Below are positions 9,441 through 18,170 of a DNA stretch of 64,000 nucleotides, in pieces. Position 1 is the first letter of the stretch, and each line of letters opens with the position of its first letter. Source of the DNA: Allomuricauda sp. ARW1Y1 (GTDB taxonomy: Bacteria; Bacteroidota; Bacteroidia; Flavobacteriales; Flavobacteriaceae). Under the pieces are notes generated by a model, which saw only the letters and a program-made list of their open reading frames with translations, was not told the origin of the DNA and did not search any database. The DNA lies in contig NZ_JACBZU010000003.1 of the NCBI RefSeq assembly GCF_013407935.1, positions 372,001-436,000 of the forward strand, given 5' to 3'. The translations under genes and the position numbers were made by a program.

Positions 9441-9480
9441 AGCGAGAGGGGGACTTGAACCCCCGGCCTCCGGGTTATGA
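9441..9480 (-). other. Island attachment site: 3' fragment of tRNA-Met(CAU)-type gene
   Basis: Read on the minus strand this is the last part of a tRNA: TCAT (U33 plus anticodon CAU), A37-A38, anticodon-stem half CCCGG, variable loop AGGCC, T-stem GGGGG, T-loop TTCAAGT, T-stem CCCCC, acceptor half TCTCGCT and discriminator A. The 5' half is absent: the bases before U33 cannot pair with CCCGG. A tyrosine recombinase gene begins 175 bases away on the other side. This is the classical signature of integration into a tRNA 3' end with the crossover in the anticodon loop. CAU also serves tRNA-Ile2 and initiator tRNA, so the isoacceptor is not certain. The 312-base space 9343-9654 contains only this site, the terminator and the repeats listed next. 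Confidence 0.85.
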
Positions 9481-9541
9481 ATTCTGGGTCATTTGTACCG
9501 ATATGGTCTTATATGGTTTAATAATCAGTTGTTTATGAATT
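9475..9541 (+). repeat. Short direct repeats beside the attachment site
   Basis: TTATGAATT occurs at 9475-9483 (overlapping the anticodon-loop crossover) and again at 9533-9541. ATATGGT occurs at 9501-9507 and 9511-9517, one helical turn apart. TTGTACC occurs at 9493-9499 and again at 9601-9607, 9612-9618 and 10927-10933. Such clustered repeats are expected for integrase core and arm sites and excisionase sites; binding is inferred. Confidence 0.5.
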
Positions 9542-9600
9542 GATTACGAATAAACGTGTGTTCAAAAAAACCATAAAAATTCATGAAAAAATGCTAAATG

Positions 9601-9635
9601 TTGTACCTATGTTGTACCTGAATTTCGTATCTTTA
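9601..9635 (+). promoter_or_regulatory. Probable integrase promoter with TTGTACC repeats
   Basis: Two TTGTACC copies (9601, 9612) precede TATCTTTA at 9628-9635, a one-base variant of the Bacteroidetes -7 box TAnnTTTG. The spacing from the first TTG is 24 bases, slightly long. The integrase ATG follows 20 bases later, so binding at the repeats would overlap the -33 region and could give autoregulation. Confidence 0.5.
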
Positions 9636-9654
9636 TACAGTAAAGATAGGGGCT

Positions 9655-10863
9655 ATGGCTACAATACGAGCAGTTTTGAGAAGAAAGGCGAACAAGGCAG
9701 GGTTATTTCCCCTAGCAATTCGTGTAACTAAAGATAGAAAATCCACTTTTCTGTATACCGGTCAATACATCGATGAAAAGTTTTGGGACGCAAAATACAG
9801 TAGGATCAAGAAATCCCACCCGAATTCAAATCGATTGAACAATCTACTGACCAAAAAATTGTCGGAGGCTAATGATAAGCTGGTAGCAAGTGAGAACGAA
9901 AATGGTGAAGATTCAGTCAAGAGGATAAAGAAAAAAATTATTGGAAAGTCTAAAATGGATTTTTTTCAAGCTAGTGAGCTTTTTCTATCCAATCTCTTAC
10001 AAAGAAAAAAATTCAATCAAAAGTACAATCAGGAAAAGAGGTTGGATATTTTTAAATCATTTTTGGGGCGAAAGGAACTATCCTTTTCTGATTTGGATTT
10101 CACTTTGTTAAAGCGGTTCGAAGCTTACTTGTTATATGAAAGGAAAGTCGCACCAAGAACCGCAATTAACTACCTAATGCTTATTCGTACCATTTACAAT
10201 TTTGCGAGAAAAGAATATCATGTTGATAATAGCAATTATCCATTTGGCAAAGGTAAAATCCAAATAAAATTCCCGGAATCTGAAAAAATAGGGTTGAACA
10301 AGGCGGAGGTACAGCTATTGGAAACAGCATCCGACATTACCCCGGCACAGCAACATGCTGTTAATACATGGCTTACAAGTTTTTATTTCGCAGGCGTACG
10401 TGTCGCAGATGTTATCAAGTTGAAATGGCGCGATTTTAAAAATGGTCGTCTTTATTATAGAATGGGCAAGAATCAAAAATTACAATCGCTTGTTGTTCCA
10501 GATAAAGCAAAAAAGATTCTAGATGAGTATGCTGCCTCTAGGAAAAGCAAGGATGATTTTATTTTTCCATATCTTGATGAGAGCGACTTCAAAAATGAAA
10601 AGAAGCTCGCCATTCGGATAAAAACAATTACTCGCAATCTCAATCGACGTTTAGAACTTGTCGCTGAGAAACTGGGAATTGATAAGAAATTGTCCATGCA
10701 TATTGCCCGCCATAGCTTTGGAAATATTTCCGGTGATAGGATTCCGCTCCACATGCTTCAAAAGTTGTATCGACATTCATCCATTACCACTACGGTGAAT
10801 TACCAGTCGAATTTTATGCATAAAGAAACCGACGATGCATTGGAAAAGGTCGTTAACTTTTAA
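9655..10863 (+). CDS. int: Tyrosine recombinase (island integrase)
   Basis: 402 residues. An N-terminal arm-binding domain (about 1-100), a SAM-like core-binding domain (about 105-205) and a catalytic domain are seen. Catalytic residues: Arg249 (FAGVRVADVIKL), His349 and Arg352 (HIARHSFGN), His374 (YRHSS) and nucleophile Tyr383 (TVNYQ). All are intact. It lies next to the tRNA-type attachment site and points into the island, followed by an excisionase-like gene, so it most likely carries out integration and excision. The codon choice is more AT-rich than in the flanking chromosomal genes. Confidence 0.93.
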   Translation: MATIRAVLRRKANKAGLFPLAIRVTKDRKSTFLYTGQYIDEKFWDAKYSRIKKSHPNSNRLNNLLTKKLSEANDKLVASENENGEDSVKRIKKKIIGKSKMDFFQASELFLSNLLQRKKFNQKYNQEKRLDIFKSFLGRKELSFSDLDFTLLKRFEAYLLYERKVAPRTAINYLMLIRTIYNFARKEYHVDNSNYPFGKGKIQIKFPESEKIGLNKAEVQLLETASDITPAQQHAVNTWLTSFYFAGVRVADVIKLKWRDFKNGRLYYRMGKNQKLQSLVVPDKAKKILDEYAASRKSKDDFIFPYLDESDFKNEKKLAIRIKTITRNLNRRLELVAEKLGIDKKLSMHIARHSFGNISGDRIPLHMLQKLYRHSSITTTVNYQSNFMHKETDDALEKVVNF

Positions 10864-10950
10864 GAACATCCATTACTTCTTACATTTTGTCGAAAGGTTT
10901 CAATACAATCCAAATATTCAGATACCTTGTACCTTTAATAATTGTATTTG

Positions 10951-11220
10951 ATGCAAGTTGTCTGCCTACAAGAAGAAGCTTTTTATGCGCTATTTGAAAA
11001 AGTAGTGGAGCATTTAGAACAAAAAAGAGCCGATAAACCCGAAAAATGGATTGACGGTGAAGAGGCAATGTTCCATCTGAAAATAAAATCTACCACTACA
11101 TTGCAAAAATTGAGGGATGAAGGTAAAATCAGATTTTCCCAACCTCAAAAGAAAGTTATTCTATACGATAGGGATTCAATTAATGAGTACATCGAGGCAA
11201 ATGTTCGTGAAACTTTTTAG
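10951..11220 (+). CDS. Helix-turn-helix protein, excisionase-like
   Basis: 89 residues. The C-terminal half has the pattern of a winged helix-turn-helix excisionase (HTH_17 type): WIDGEEAMFHLKIKSTTTLQ, then RDEGKIRFSQPQKKVILYDRDSINEYI. The N-terminal 35 residues form a predicted charged helix. ATG at 10951 is used; a TTG three codons upstream is less likely. A TTGTACC motif, also present twice before the integrase, lies 18 bases upstream. A role in excision direction or element control is inferred from position. Confidence 0.75.
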   Translation: MQVVCLQEEAFYALFEKVVEHLEQKRADKPEKWIDGEEAMFHLKIKSTTTLQKLRDEGKIRFSQPQKKVILYDRDSINEYIEANVRETF

Positions 11221-11222
11221 TT

Positions 11223-11483
11223 ATGGAAGAAAGTCTAAAAATTGATGAGGAATATAAAAGGGCATTCAATCTTGGCTATGACTTGGCTAAAGAATTGAAT
11301 TTGACCTCCCCCATGTTTCGTGAAGCAAATCAAAATAGCATCTACTCAACGGCTATGCAGGCAGGAATGGCCGAGTTTTGTAGCGAAATAGCAGGAGAAA
11401 AGCAAACAGAATTGGGTTTGGGCCGTAATAAGAGTGTTAAACCTAAGAGCGACAAAGACAAGGGATTCAATATCTCTATTTGA
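11223..11483 (+). CDS. Hypothetical protein, island-associated
   Basis: 86 residues, acidic N-terminus and Lys-rich C-terminus (KPKSDKDKG), no membrane segment. It starts 2 bases after the excisionase-like gene and is surely co-transcribed with it. Not recognised. Small helical proteins in this position are common in Bacteroidetes integrative elements. Confidence 0.65.
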   Translation: MEESLKIDEEYKRAFNLGYDLAKELNLTSPMFREANQNSIYSTAMQAGMAEFCSEIAGEKQTELGLGRNKSVKPKSDKDKGFNISI

Positions 11484-11540
11484 TAATAATACTTCTCACA
11501 GCATTTACTCCTTTGCAACCCAGTTGCACCTAAATCTTGT

Positions 11541-11548
11541 TATCTTTG
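11541..11548 (+). promoter_or_regulatory. Bacteroidetes -7 box before the Zn/Cd/Co operon
   Basis: TATCTTTG is an exact match to TAnnTTTG. TTG triplets occur at 11524 (spacer 14) and 11513 (spacer 25), neither ideal. The GTG start at 11553 lies only 4 bases after the box, so the transcript would begin at or next to the start codon (leaderless), or the true start is elsewhere. Confidence 0.5.
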
Positions 11549-11552
11549 CAGC

Positions 11553-11861
11553 GTGAAAGTTTTGGCAATCATACTATCGACATACTTCTTGGTGCTCAAT
11601 GTAGTGCCTTGTAGCGATTCAGGGAATGTTGCCGACGATTCCCAAACCGTTTCAGTAGTTGATTTTGATGGCGACCACGGTGACGATTGCGAACTCTGCT
11701 CGCCATTTTGCCACTGCCACTGCTGTCACGTTCACACGATACACTTTGGTATTCGTAACTTCGAACCGTTTCAAGCGACCATTACTCAGGATAATTTTGC
11801 CCACTTCGACAATATAGGTAAGGATATTACTTTCTCTCTCTTTCAGCCCCCGCAGGTTTAA
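11553..11861 (+). CDS. DUF6660-family secreted Cys/His-rich protein
   Basis: 102 residues with an N-terminal signal-like hydrophobic segment and a dense metal-ligand cluster near residues 47-62 (CELCSPFCHCHCCHVH). The start is GTG, the only start in frame that keeps the signal peptide. DUF6660 proteins commonly precede CzcA-type pumps in Bacteroidetes; this one starts the Zn/Cd/Co operon. Binding of metal in the periplasm is inferred from composition and position. Confidence 0.75.
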   Translation: MKVLAIILSTYFLVLNVVPCSDSGNVADDSQTVSVVDFDGDHGDDCELCSPFCHCHCCHVHTIHFGIRNFEPFQATITQDNFAHFDNIGKDITFSLFQPPQV

Positions 11862-11982
11862 TTCAGTTTTACAGGATAGCCATATCCGGTTTTGAGGTTT
11901 TCAGCTTTAGAAAACTTCAAATGGTGTATTTCGTTTGCACGAAAGCACAATTTCAATTTTAACTGAATTAACACCTAAATCT

Positions 11983-14900
11983 ATGATTAACAGAATCATT
12001 GATTTTTCAATCAATAACAAATTTATTATCGGTCTGCTCACCTTGGCACTCATAGGTGCCGGTATCTACAGTATGACCCAGGTTCCCATTGATGCTGTAC
12101 CGGATATTACGAATAATCAGGTACAGGTCATCACGCAATCGCCCAATTTGGGTACAGAGGATATAGAGCAGTTCGTGACCTATCCCGTGGAAGTGGCGAT
12201 GAGCAACCTTCCTGATGTCAAGGAAATCCGTTCGGTATCTCGTTTCGGACTTTCAGTGGTAACGGTTGTTTTCGATGATGATATGGGAACCTACCTACCT
12301 CGACAGCTCGTTTCCGAAAAACTGACCGAAGTACGCGAACAGATTCCCGAAGGTTTTGGCCAACCGTCCATCGGGCCAATCTCAACGGGGTTGGGCGAAA
12401 TCTACCAGTACACGCTTGAAGTTGAAGAAGGATACCAAGACGACTACTCGGCTACCGAACTGCGAACAATTCAGGATTGGATTGTCCGCAGGCAAATGGC
12501 GATGGTTCCCGGTGTTGTGGAAGTGAATGCATTTGGTGGGAACAAAAAACAGTATGAAGTATCCGTTGACACTGACGAGCTGCGAGCAATAGGTGTCACG
12601 ATCTCGGAAGTCTTCCAGACCCTTGAAAGCAACAACCAGAATACGGGTGGTGCCTATATCGAGCGTAACCATCAGGCCAATTTTATCCGTGGCGAGGGTC
12701 TCGCCAGAAGTGTTTCGGATATTGAAAATATGGTCGTCAAGACCGTTGAGGGTATTCCCATTAAAATCAAGGATGTGGGAACTGTACGTATCGGAAGTGC
12801 GGTGCGCTATGGTGCATTGACCAAAGATGGTAAGGGCGAGGCCGTTGGCGGTATGATACTGATGCTTAAAGGGGCGAATTCCAACGAGGTCATCGAAAAC
12901 GTGACTCAGCGAATGGAACAGATTCAGCAATCCTTGCCTAAAGGCGTGGTCATTAAACCGTTTCTTGACCGTAGCGAACTGATTGCCGAGACCACGGGAA
13001 CGGTGACCACTAACCTATTGGAAGGTGGCCTTATTGTCATTTTCGTGCTGGTACTGCTTTTAGGGAACTGGCGTGGTGGACTGATTGTGGCCTCGACCAT
13101 TCCCTTATCGCTGCTGTTTGCCTTTATATTGATGAACGTATTTGATGTCTGGGCCAACCTAATGAGCTTGGGGGCTATCGATTTCGGTATCATCGTGGAC
13201 GGTGCGGTAATCATTGTGGAAGCCACGGTGTTCCTAATGTATTCCTACGTGGCTAAAAAGAATACGGTCAGCTCGGAAAAACGGGATGATATTGCTGCCA
13301 AGGCTTCCAAAAAAATGATGAATGCAGCATTTTTCGGTCAACTTATCATCCTTATAGTATTCCTTCCCATATTGGCGTTGGAAGGCGTCGAGGGCAAGAT
13401 GTTCCAGCCTATGGCACTCACGTTCATCTTTGCAATGATTGGTGCGATGCTGCTCTGCCTGACCTATGTGCCGATGGTATCCGCCTTGTTCCTGAAACCC
13501 CAAGAATCCAAAAAACAATCCTATGGCGATAGGTTCGTGCATTGGATAGAAAGAAAATACGAACCCTTGCTAACGAGGGCACTTTCAAAGGGAAAAATAG
13601 TCGTCGGTATTGCACTTGCCCTTTTTGCGGTGACCATAATTGTCTTTACCAGAATGGGCGGTGAGTTTATCCCTCAATTGGATGAGGGCGACATCGCCTT
13701 TCACGCCATTTTGAAACCCGGAAGTTCACTCTCGGAAACCATTGAAACCACGACTAAGATAGAACGCATCGTCAAGGCTGAATTTCCAGAAGCGGAAACC
13801 GTCCTGAGCCGTATCGGTGTGGCCGATGTGCCCACCGACCCTATGCCGATGGATATTGCCGATGTCTTTGTCATCCTCAAGCCGACCGATGAATGGGTAT
13901 CTGCGGAAAGTAAAGATGAACTTGTCGAAAAGATGAAAGGTGCCATTAGCATCGTCCCTGGTGTCAATTTTGAGTTTACCCAACCTATCGAAATGCGCTT
14001 TAACGAACTGCTCACAGGCGTTCGTGAAGACATTGCCATCAAGTTGTTCGGTGAGGATTTGGACGTGCTGGCAAGCAAGGCCGAAGAAATGGGCAAAATC
14101 ATTGCGACCGTACCCGGTGTGGCCGATATGAAAGTCGAGGCCACCGACGGACTGCCACAGATAACAATTGATTACAACCGAAATAAATTGGCACAGTACG
14201 GTCTGGAAATCGACCAGCTCAACAATGTGGTACAGGCCGCATTTGCGGGCGGTAAGGCAGGTGTGATTTTCGAAGGCGAAAAGCGGTTCGATTTGGTAGT
14301 TCGGTTGCAAAAGGAAAACCGCCAGGATATCGAGGATGTTCAAAATCTGTTCATCAATCTGCCCAACGGTTCCCAGATACCCTTACGGGAAATTGCGGAA
14401 GTGAGCTATGAACCCGGACCGATGCAGATAAGCCGGGACAACACCAACCGAAGAACGTATGTGGGCATCAATATCCGTGACCGGGACGTAAAGTCGGTTG
14501 TCGAGGACATTCAGGCAAGACTGGATGCAGAGTTTAAGTTGCCAGCAGGTTATTACATCCGCTACGGTGGTGCATTCGAGAATCTGGAACGTGCAAGTGA
14601 CCGATTGCAGACCGTGGTTCCCATTGCGCTGTTGCTCATATTCATCCTGATATATTTTGCGTTAAAATCCTTTCCGCAGACCCTGATGATTTATCTGGCC
14701 ATCCCAATGGCCACCATAGGTGGTGTGTTCGCCCTTTGGCTCAGGGATATGCCTTTCAGTATTTCGGCAGGGGTCGGTTTCATTGTGCTTTTTGGGGTTG
14801 CCGTACTGAACGGATTGGTAATGATAAGTGGGCTCAACGAACTGAAAGAGGAAGGTGTTACCGATTTGAAAGAACGTATCATCGAGGGCACTAAACGACG

Positions 14901-16326
14901 GGTACGCCCCATAATGCTCACGGCTTTTACCGATATCCTTGGGTTTCTGCCTATGGCGATTTCCGCATCCGCAGGGGCGGAAGTTCAGCGACCGTTGGCG
15001 ACGGTCGTTATTGGTGGATTGATTACATCTACCTTGTTAACCCTTTTTATTCTTCCCATTTTCTATCAATGGGTAGAAAAACGTTCGGAACGCAAGATAA
15101 AGGTCAATCCGAAAATCGTAACCGCTTCTGTGGTGGTCTGTTTCTTTTTTGCTTTCGTGAAAGCGGAAGCGCAGCAAGTTCAGCATAACGATATGCTACC
15201 CATTGTTACTTTGAAACAGGCGGTTGAAATTTCCAAGGAAAACTATCCGCTCTTGAAAACAAGACAACTGGAAATCCAAAAGCAGAACGCCTTGAAGGGC
15301 ACGGCCTATGATTTAGGGAATACCCAAATGTTTACGGGCGGTGAGGAAATTTTGGACGGCCAGGGCATCTATACCATAGTAGGCGTCGGCCAGCAGAACA
15401 TCAACCTGTTCGGTATCGGTGCAAAGAAGCGGTTGCAAAAACAGCGTATCGCCTTGGCGGAAACCACATTTGACCTGTCCGCACTTCAAGTGGAACAGGA
15501 AGTGAAAAAGGCGTGGTCAGAGGCCTATCAGCAACGGCAGAAATTTGAACTCTATCGTGAACTGGATTCCATCTATTCCCAATTTGAAAAGGCCATTGAA
15601 CTAAACTATAAAGTAGAAGCTATTTCACGTTTGGAATATTCATCGGCAACGAATCAGGCGTTGCAAATCAGCAACAAACTGCAACAGGCCGAAAGCGATT
15701 ACGCAATTGCCCTACAGAAGCTTAATCTTTGGTTGGTTTCCGACACGTTCTATACCGTTCACGATACCCTTGATGTAAATGAAGTGGCAGTACTGGGAAT
15801 TCCATCAACCATAGAAAGCCATCCAGAACTGGAACTTTCGCAAAAACGGATTGAGGAAGCCCAAGCCAGCTACCAAGCTGAACGTTCCGATTTGTTGCCC
15901 AATCTCAACCTTCAAGGCGGACTGCAACGCGTGAACGGCAGTAGCGGGTTCTACACCTATCAGGCAGGAATATCCCTTCCGTTGTTTTCTGGTGCCGAAC
16001 GCAGTCAGGTCAAAGCTGCCAAATTGGAAAGCGAAATCGCAAAAGCCAACGCGGACTTTACCAAACGCCAACTGCAATCAGAATACCAACAAGCGTTGCA
16101 AGCCTATCTAAAATGGGAAGCATCCTGGCAATTCTATAAGGACAAGGCCTTACCGCTTGCCGAGGAACAGCGACAAGGCGCATTGTTGGCCTATAAGGAA
16201 GGCGCTGTGGATTATGCAGCCTTTACCCAAATCATCAGGGATGCCATACAGACGGAAATGGATGCGCTAAACGCTCTCGACAATTATCTAAAATCAGTTT
16301 TCGAACTACAATATTTCAAGCGATAA
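11983..16326 (+). CDS. czcA: CzcA-type heavy-metal RND pump fused to TolC-type outer-membrane factor
   Basis: 1447 residues from ATG 11983 (a TTG 16 codons upstream is unlikely). Residues 1 to about 1045 are a complete heavy-metal RND pump: 12 expected helices, two large periplasmic loops and the motif DFGIIVDGAVIIVEA in helix 4, which is typical of the Zn/Co/Cd (HME1-like) class. After the last pump helix comes a second signal-peptide-like segment ending in AEA just before residue 1064, then about 384 residues of TolC-type coiled coil. The protein would therefore supply both inner- and outer-membrane parts of the efflux tube. The next gene encodes the adaptor. Substrate class is inferred from the helix-4 motif and neighbours. 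Confidence 0.93.
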   Translation: MINRIIDFSINNKFIIGLLTLALIGAGIYSMTQVPIDAVPDITNNQVQVITQSPNLGTEDIEQFVTYPVEVAMSNLPDVKEIRSVSRFGLSVVTVVFDDDMGTYLPRQLVSEKLTEVREQIPEGFGQPSIGPISTGLGEIYQYTLEVEEGYQDDYSATELRTIQDWIVRRQMAMVPGVVEVNAFGGNKKQYEVSVDTDELRAIGVTISEVFQTLESNNQNTGGAYIERNHQANFIRGEGLARSVSDIENMVVKTVEGIPIKIKDVGTVRIGSAVRYGALTKDGKGEAVGGMILMLKGANSNEVIENVTQRMEQIQQSLPKGVVIKPFLDRSELIAETTGTVTTNLLEGGLIVIFVLVLLLGNWRGGLIVASTIPLSLLFAFILMNVFDVWANLMSLGAIDFGIIVDGAVIIVEATVFLMYSYVAKKNTVSSEKRDDIAAKASKKMMNAAFFGQLIILIVFLPILALEGVEGKMFQPMALTFIFAMIGAMLLCLTYVPMVSALFLKPQESKKQSYGDRFVHWIERKYEPLLTRALSKGKIVVGIALALFAVTIIVFTRMGGEFIPQLDEGDIAFHAILKPGSSLSETIETTTKIERIVKAEFPEAETVLSRIGVADVPTDPMPMDIADVFVILKPTDEWVSAESKDELVEKMKGAISIVPGVNFEFTQPIEMRFNELLTGVREDIAIKLFGEDLDVLASKAEEMGKIIATVPGVADMKVEATDGLPQITIDYNRNKLAQYGLEIDQLNNVVQAAFAGGKAGVIFEGEKRFDLVVRLQKENRQDIEDVQNLFINLPNGSQIPLREIAEVSYEPGPMQISRDNTNRRTYVGINIRDRDVKSVVEDIQARLDAEFKLPAGYYIRYGGAFENLERASDRLQTVVPIALLLIFILIYFALKSFPQTLMIYLAIPMATIGGVFALWLRDMPFSISAGVGFIVLFGVAVLNGLVMISGLNELKEEGVTDLKERIIEGTKRRVRPIMLTAFTDILGFLPMAISASAGAEVQRPLATVVIGGLITSTLLTLFILPIFYQWVEKRSERKIKVNPKIVTASVVVCFFFAFVKAEAQQVQHNDMLPIVTLKQAVEISKENYPLLKTRQLEIQKQNALKGTAYDLGNTQMFTGGEEILDGQGIYTIVGVGQQNINLFGIGAKKRLQKQRIALAETTFDLSALQVEQEVKKAWSEAYQQRQKFELYRELDSIYSQFEKAIELNYKVEAISRLEYSSATNQALQISNKLQQAESDYAIALQKLNLWLVSDTFYTVHDTLDVNEVAVLGIPSTIESHPELELSQKRIEEAQASYQAERSDLLPNLNLQGGLQRVNGSSGFYTYQAGISLPLFSGAERSQVKAAKLESEIAKANADFTKRQLQSEYQQALQAYLKWEASWQFYKDKALPLAEEQRQGALLAYKEGAVDYAAFTQIIRDAIQTEMDALNALDNYLKSVFELQYFKR

Positions 16327-16327
16327 A

Positions 16328-17527
16328 ATGAAGAATCTATCAAAATATACAGCTATTGGTTTGTTGGCGATGCTTTTGGCGTTGACCGCTTGTGGCGATT
16401 CCAAAAAAGAATCCGCAGAGAACAACAAAGACAATCCGGAAACGGAAAAAGCACATTCCGAGGGCGAAGCCAAGGAAGTAATGCTCACGGCCAAACAGTT
16501 TGACGCCCTACAAATGGAAGTCGATACCCTGAAAATGTGGAATATGAACGGGTACGTGGAAGCCAACGGGCAGTTGGAAGTCCCGCCACAGAACGAGGCT
16601 ACTGTCACAACGGTAGTGGGTGCCAACGTGGTGTCCATCGAGGTCATTGAGGGCGATAAGGTCAGCAAGGGGCAGACCGTCGCCTACCTATCTCATCCCA
16701 ACATCATCGAAAAACAGACCGATTATCTCGATGCTTTCAGCAATAGCCAGTTTCTCAAGAAAGAATACGAACGGCAAAAAACATTGTATGATGCAGGCGT
16801 GGGCAGCGGTGCCAACTTTCAAAAGGCCGAAGCCGAATACCAGGCATCCCGAAGCAGGGTCAACGGTCTCGAAGCGCAACTGCAACAATTGAGCATTAGC
16901 GCATCTGGCGTGCGGAACGGTACTATATATCAGCGGGTGGCACTTAGAAGTCCCATCGAAGGGTTTGTGGAAAAAGTAGCCATAAAAACTGGCCAGTACG
17001 TGGATCCGCAGACCGACCTAATGGAAATCGTGGACACCCATCACGTACACGCAGACCTGATGGTTTTTGAAAAGGATGTCCATAAGGTGAAGGAAGGCCA
17101 AAAAGTGGTATTCAATGTACAGTCGATTCCGGGAAAGGAACTGACTGCCGAAATCTATTCCGTAGGAAAGACCTTTGAACAAAACCCGAAGGCGATTCAC
17201 GTACACGCCGAAATTGAGAACAAGGAAGGCAACCTGATTCCCGGGATGTACATTCAGGGGCGCATCCAAACGGAAAATACACAAACTAAGGCGATGCCCG
17301 AAGCTGCCATAGCAGCCGATGGTGAACGATTCTTTGTATTCTCGGCCGAAAAGGAAGGTGACGATTGGTCGTTCAGACCCATTGAAATCACCAAAGGCAC
17401 CCACGATGGCGATTGGATTGCCATTGATTTTTTGAGCGAACAAGAACCGAATACGCAGTATGCCGTCAACAACGCTTACTATCTAATGGCGGAACTAAAA
17501 AAGGGCGAAGCGGAACACAGTCATTAA
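16328..17527 (+). CDS. czcB: RND efflux periplasmic adaptor, CzcB/CusB type
   Basis: 399 residues. A lipoprotein signal peptide ends at Cys22 (LTAC), followed by a Ser/Glu/Lys-rich linker, a barrel-sandwich (lipoyl) hybrid region (VVSIEVIEGDKVSKGQTVAYL), an alpha-hairpin (about 130-190) and beta-barrel and membrane-proximal domains. It begins one base after the CzcA-TolC stop. It is expected to join the pump to the outer-membrane duct in the periplasm. No extra His-rich metal domain is seen. Confidence 0.92.
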   Translation: MKNLSKYTAIGLLAMLLALTACGDSKKESAENNKDNPETEKAHSEGEAKEVMLTAKQFDALQMEVDTLKMWNMNGYVEANGQLEVPPQNEATVTTVVGANVVSIEVIEGDKVSKGQTVAYLSHPNIIEKQTDYLDAFSNSQFLKKEYERQKTLYDAGVGSGANFQKAEAEYQASRSRVNGLEAQLQQLSISASGVRNGTIYQRVALRSPIEGFVEKVAIKTGQYVDPQTDLMEIVDTHHVHADLMVFEKDVHKVKEGQKVVFNVQSIPGKELTAEIYSVGKTFEQNPKAIHVHAEIENKEGNLIPGMYIQGRIQTENTQTKAMPEAAIAADGERFFVFSAEKEGDDWSFRPIEITKGTHDGDWIAIDFLSEQEPNTQYAVNNAYYLMAELKKGEAEHSH

Positions 17528-17531
17528 GAAT

Positions 17532-18170
17532 ATGGAAGCAAAAAGAAAACAAGACTTAAAAACAGCGAGGACACTTCAAATCTGGAACGTCATCTATGAC
17601 CTAATCGAAGTGGTTGTCTCACTTCTAGCGGGATTCACAGCGAACAGTTCGGCACTTATCGGTTGGGGGCTTGACAGTACCATTGAGGTCATAAGCGCGG
17701 GAACCTTGGGTTGGCGATTACACGGTGAAATCAAGGGAATTGACGACAAGCGCGTAGAAAAACGTAAAATGATAACGCTCAATGTCATCGCCATATCCTT
17801 TGCGCTCATCTGTGTATTTATTTCCTATGATTCCATTTCAAAACTTATCAGTCAAGAAACAGCCTCGTGGTCTACCGTCGGAATAGTGATTCTGTTGGTT
17901 TCCCTGATAGTGAATCCAATTTTGATTTACTACAAACGAAAATATGGACATAAGCTCGACAGTCCAGCATTGCTTGCAGATGCTAAGGACACCTTTATCT
18001 GCCTCTACCAAACCGTGGTCGTACTTACGGGGCTATTGCTCGTACAATGGTTGGGCTGGTGGTGGGCAGACCCTGTTGCAGCTTTGTTGATAGTTCCCTA
18101 TGCCGGAAAGGAAGGCTGGGAAGCCTTTACCAAAGCGAAAAATATTAGAAAAACACTCGGTAAAAAATGA
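17532..18170 (+). CDS. Short cation-efflux (CDF-like) transporter
   Basis: 212 residues with about five hydrophobic helices. The motif GWGLDSTIEVISA and, near the C-terminus, LADAKDTFIC give paired acidic sites like those of cation diffusion facilitators, but the usual cytoplasmic C-terminal domain is missing. It lies between the adaptor and the Fur-family gene (overlap of 4 bases), so transport of zinc, cobalt or cadmium is likely. Confidence 0.82.
   Translation: MEAKRKQDLKTARTLQIWNVIYDLIEVVVSLLAGFTANSSALIGWGLDSTIEVISAGTLGWRLHGEIKGIDDKRVEKRKMITLNVIAISFALICVFISYDSISKLISQETASWSTVGIVILLVSLIVNPILIYYKRKYGHKLDSPALLADAKDTFICLYQTVVVLTGLLLVQWLGWWWADPVAALLIVPYAGKEGWEAFTKAKNIRKTLGKK

Noticed and set aside
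13701..14343. Long minus-strand frames inside czcA
   Set aside because: They overlap a well-supported RND gene fully, and their products have no known family; typical shadow frames.
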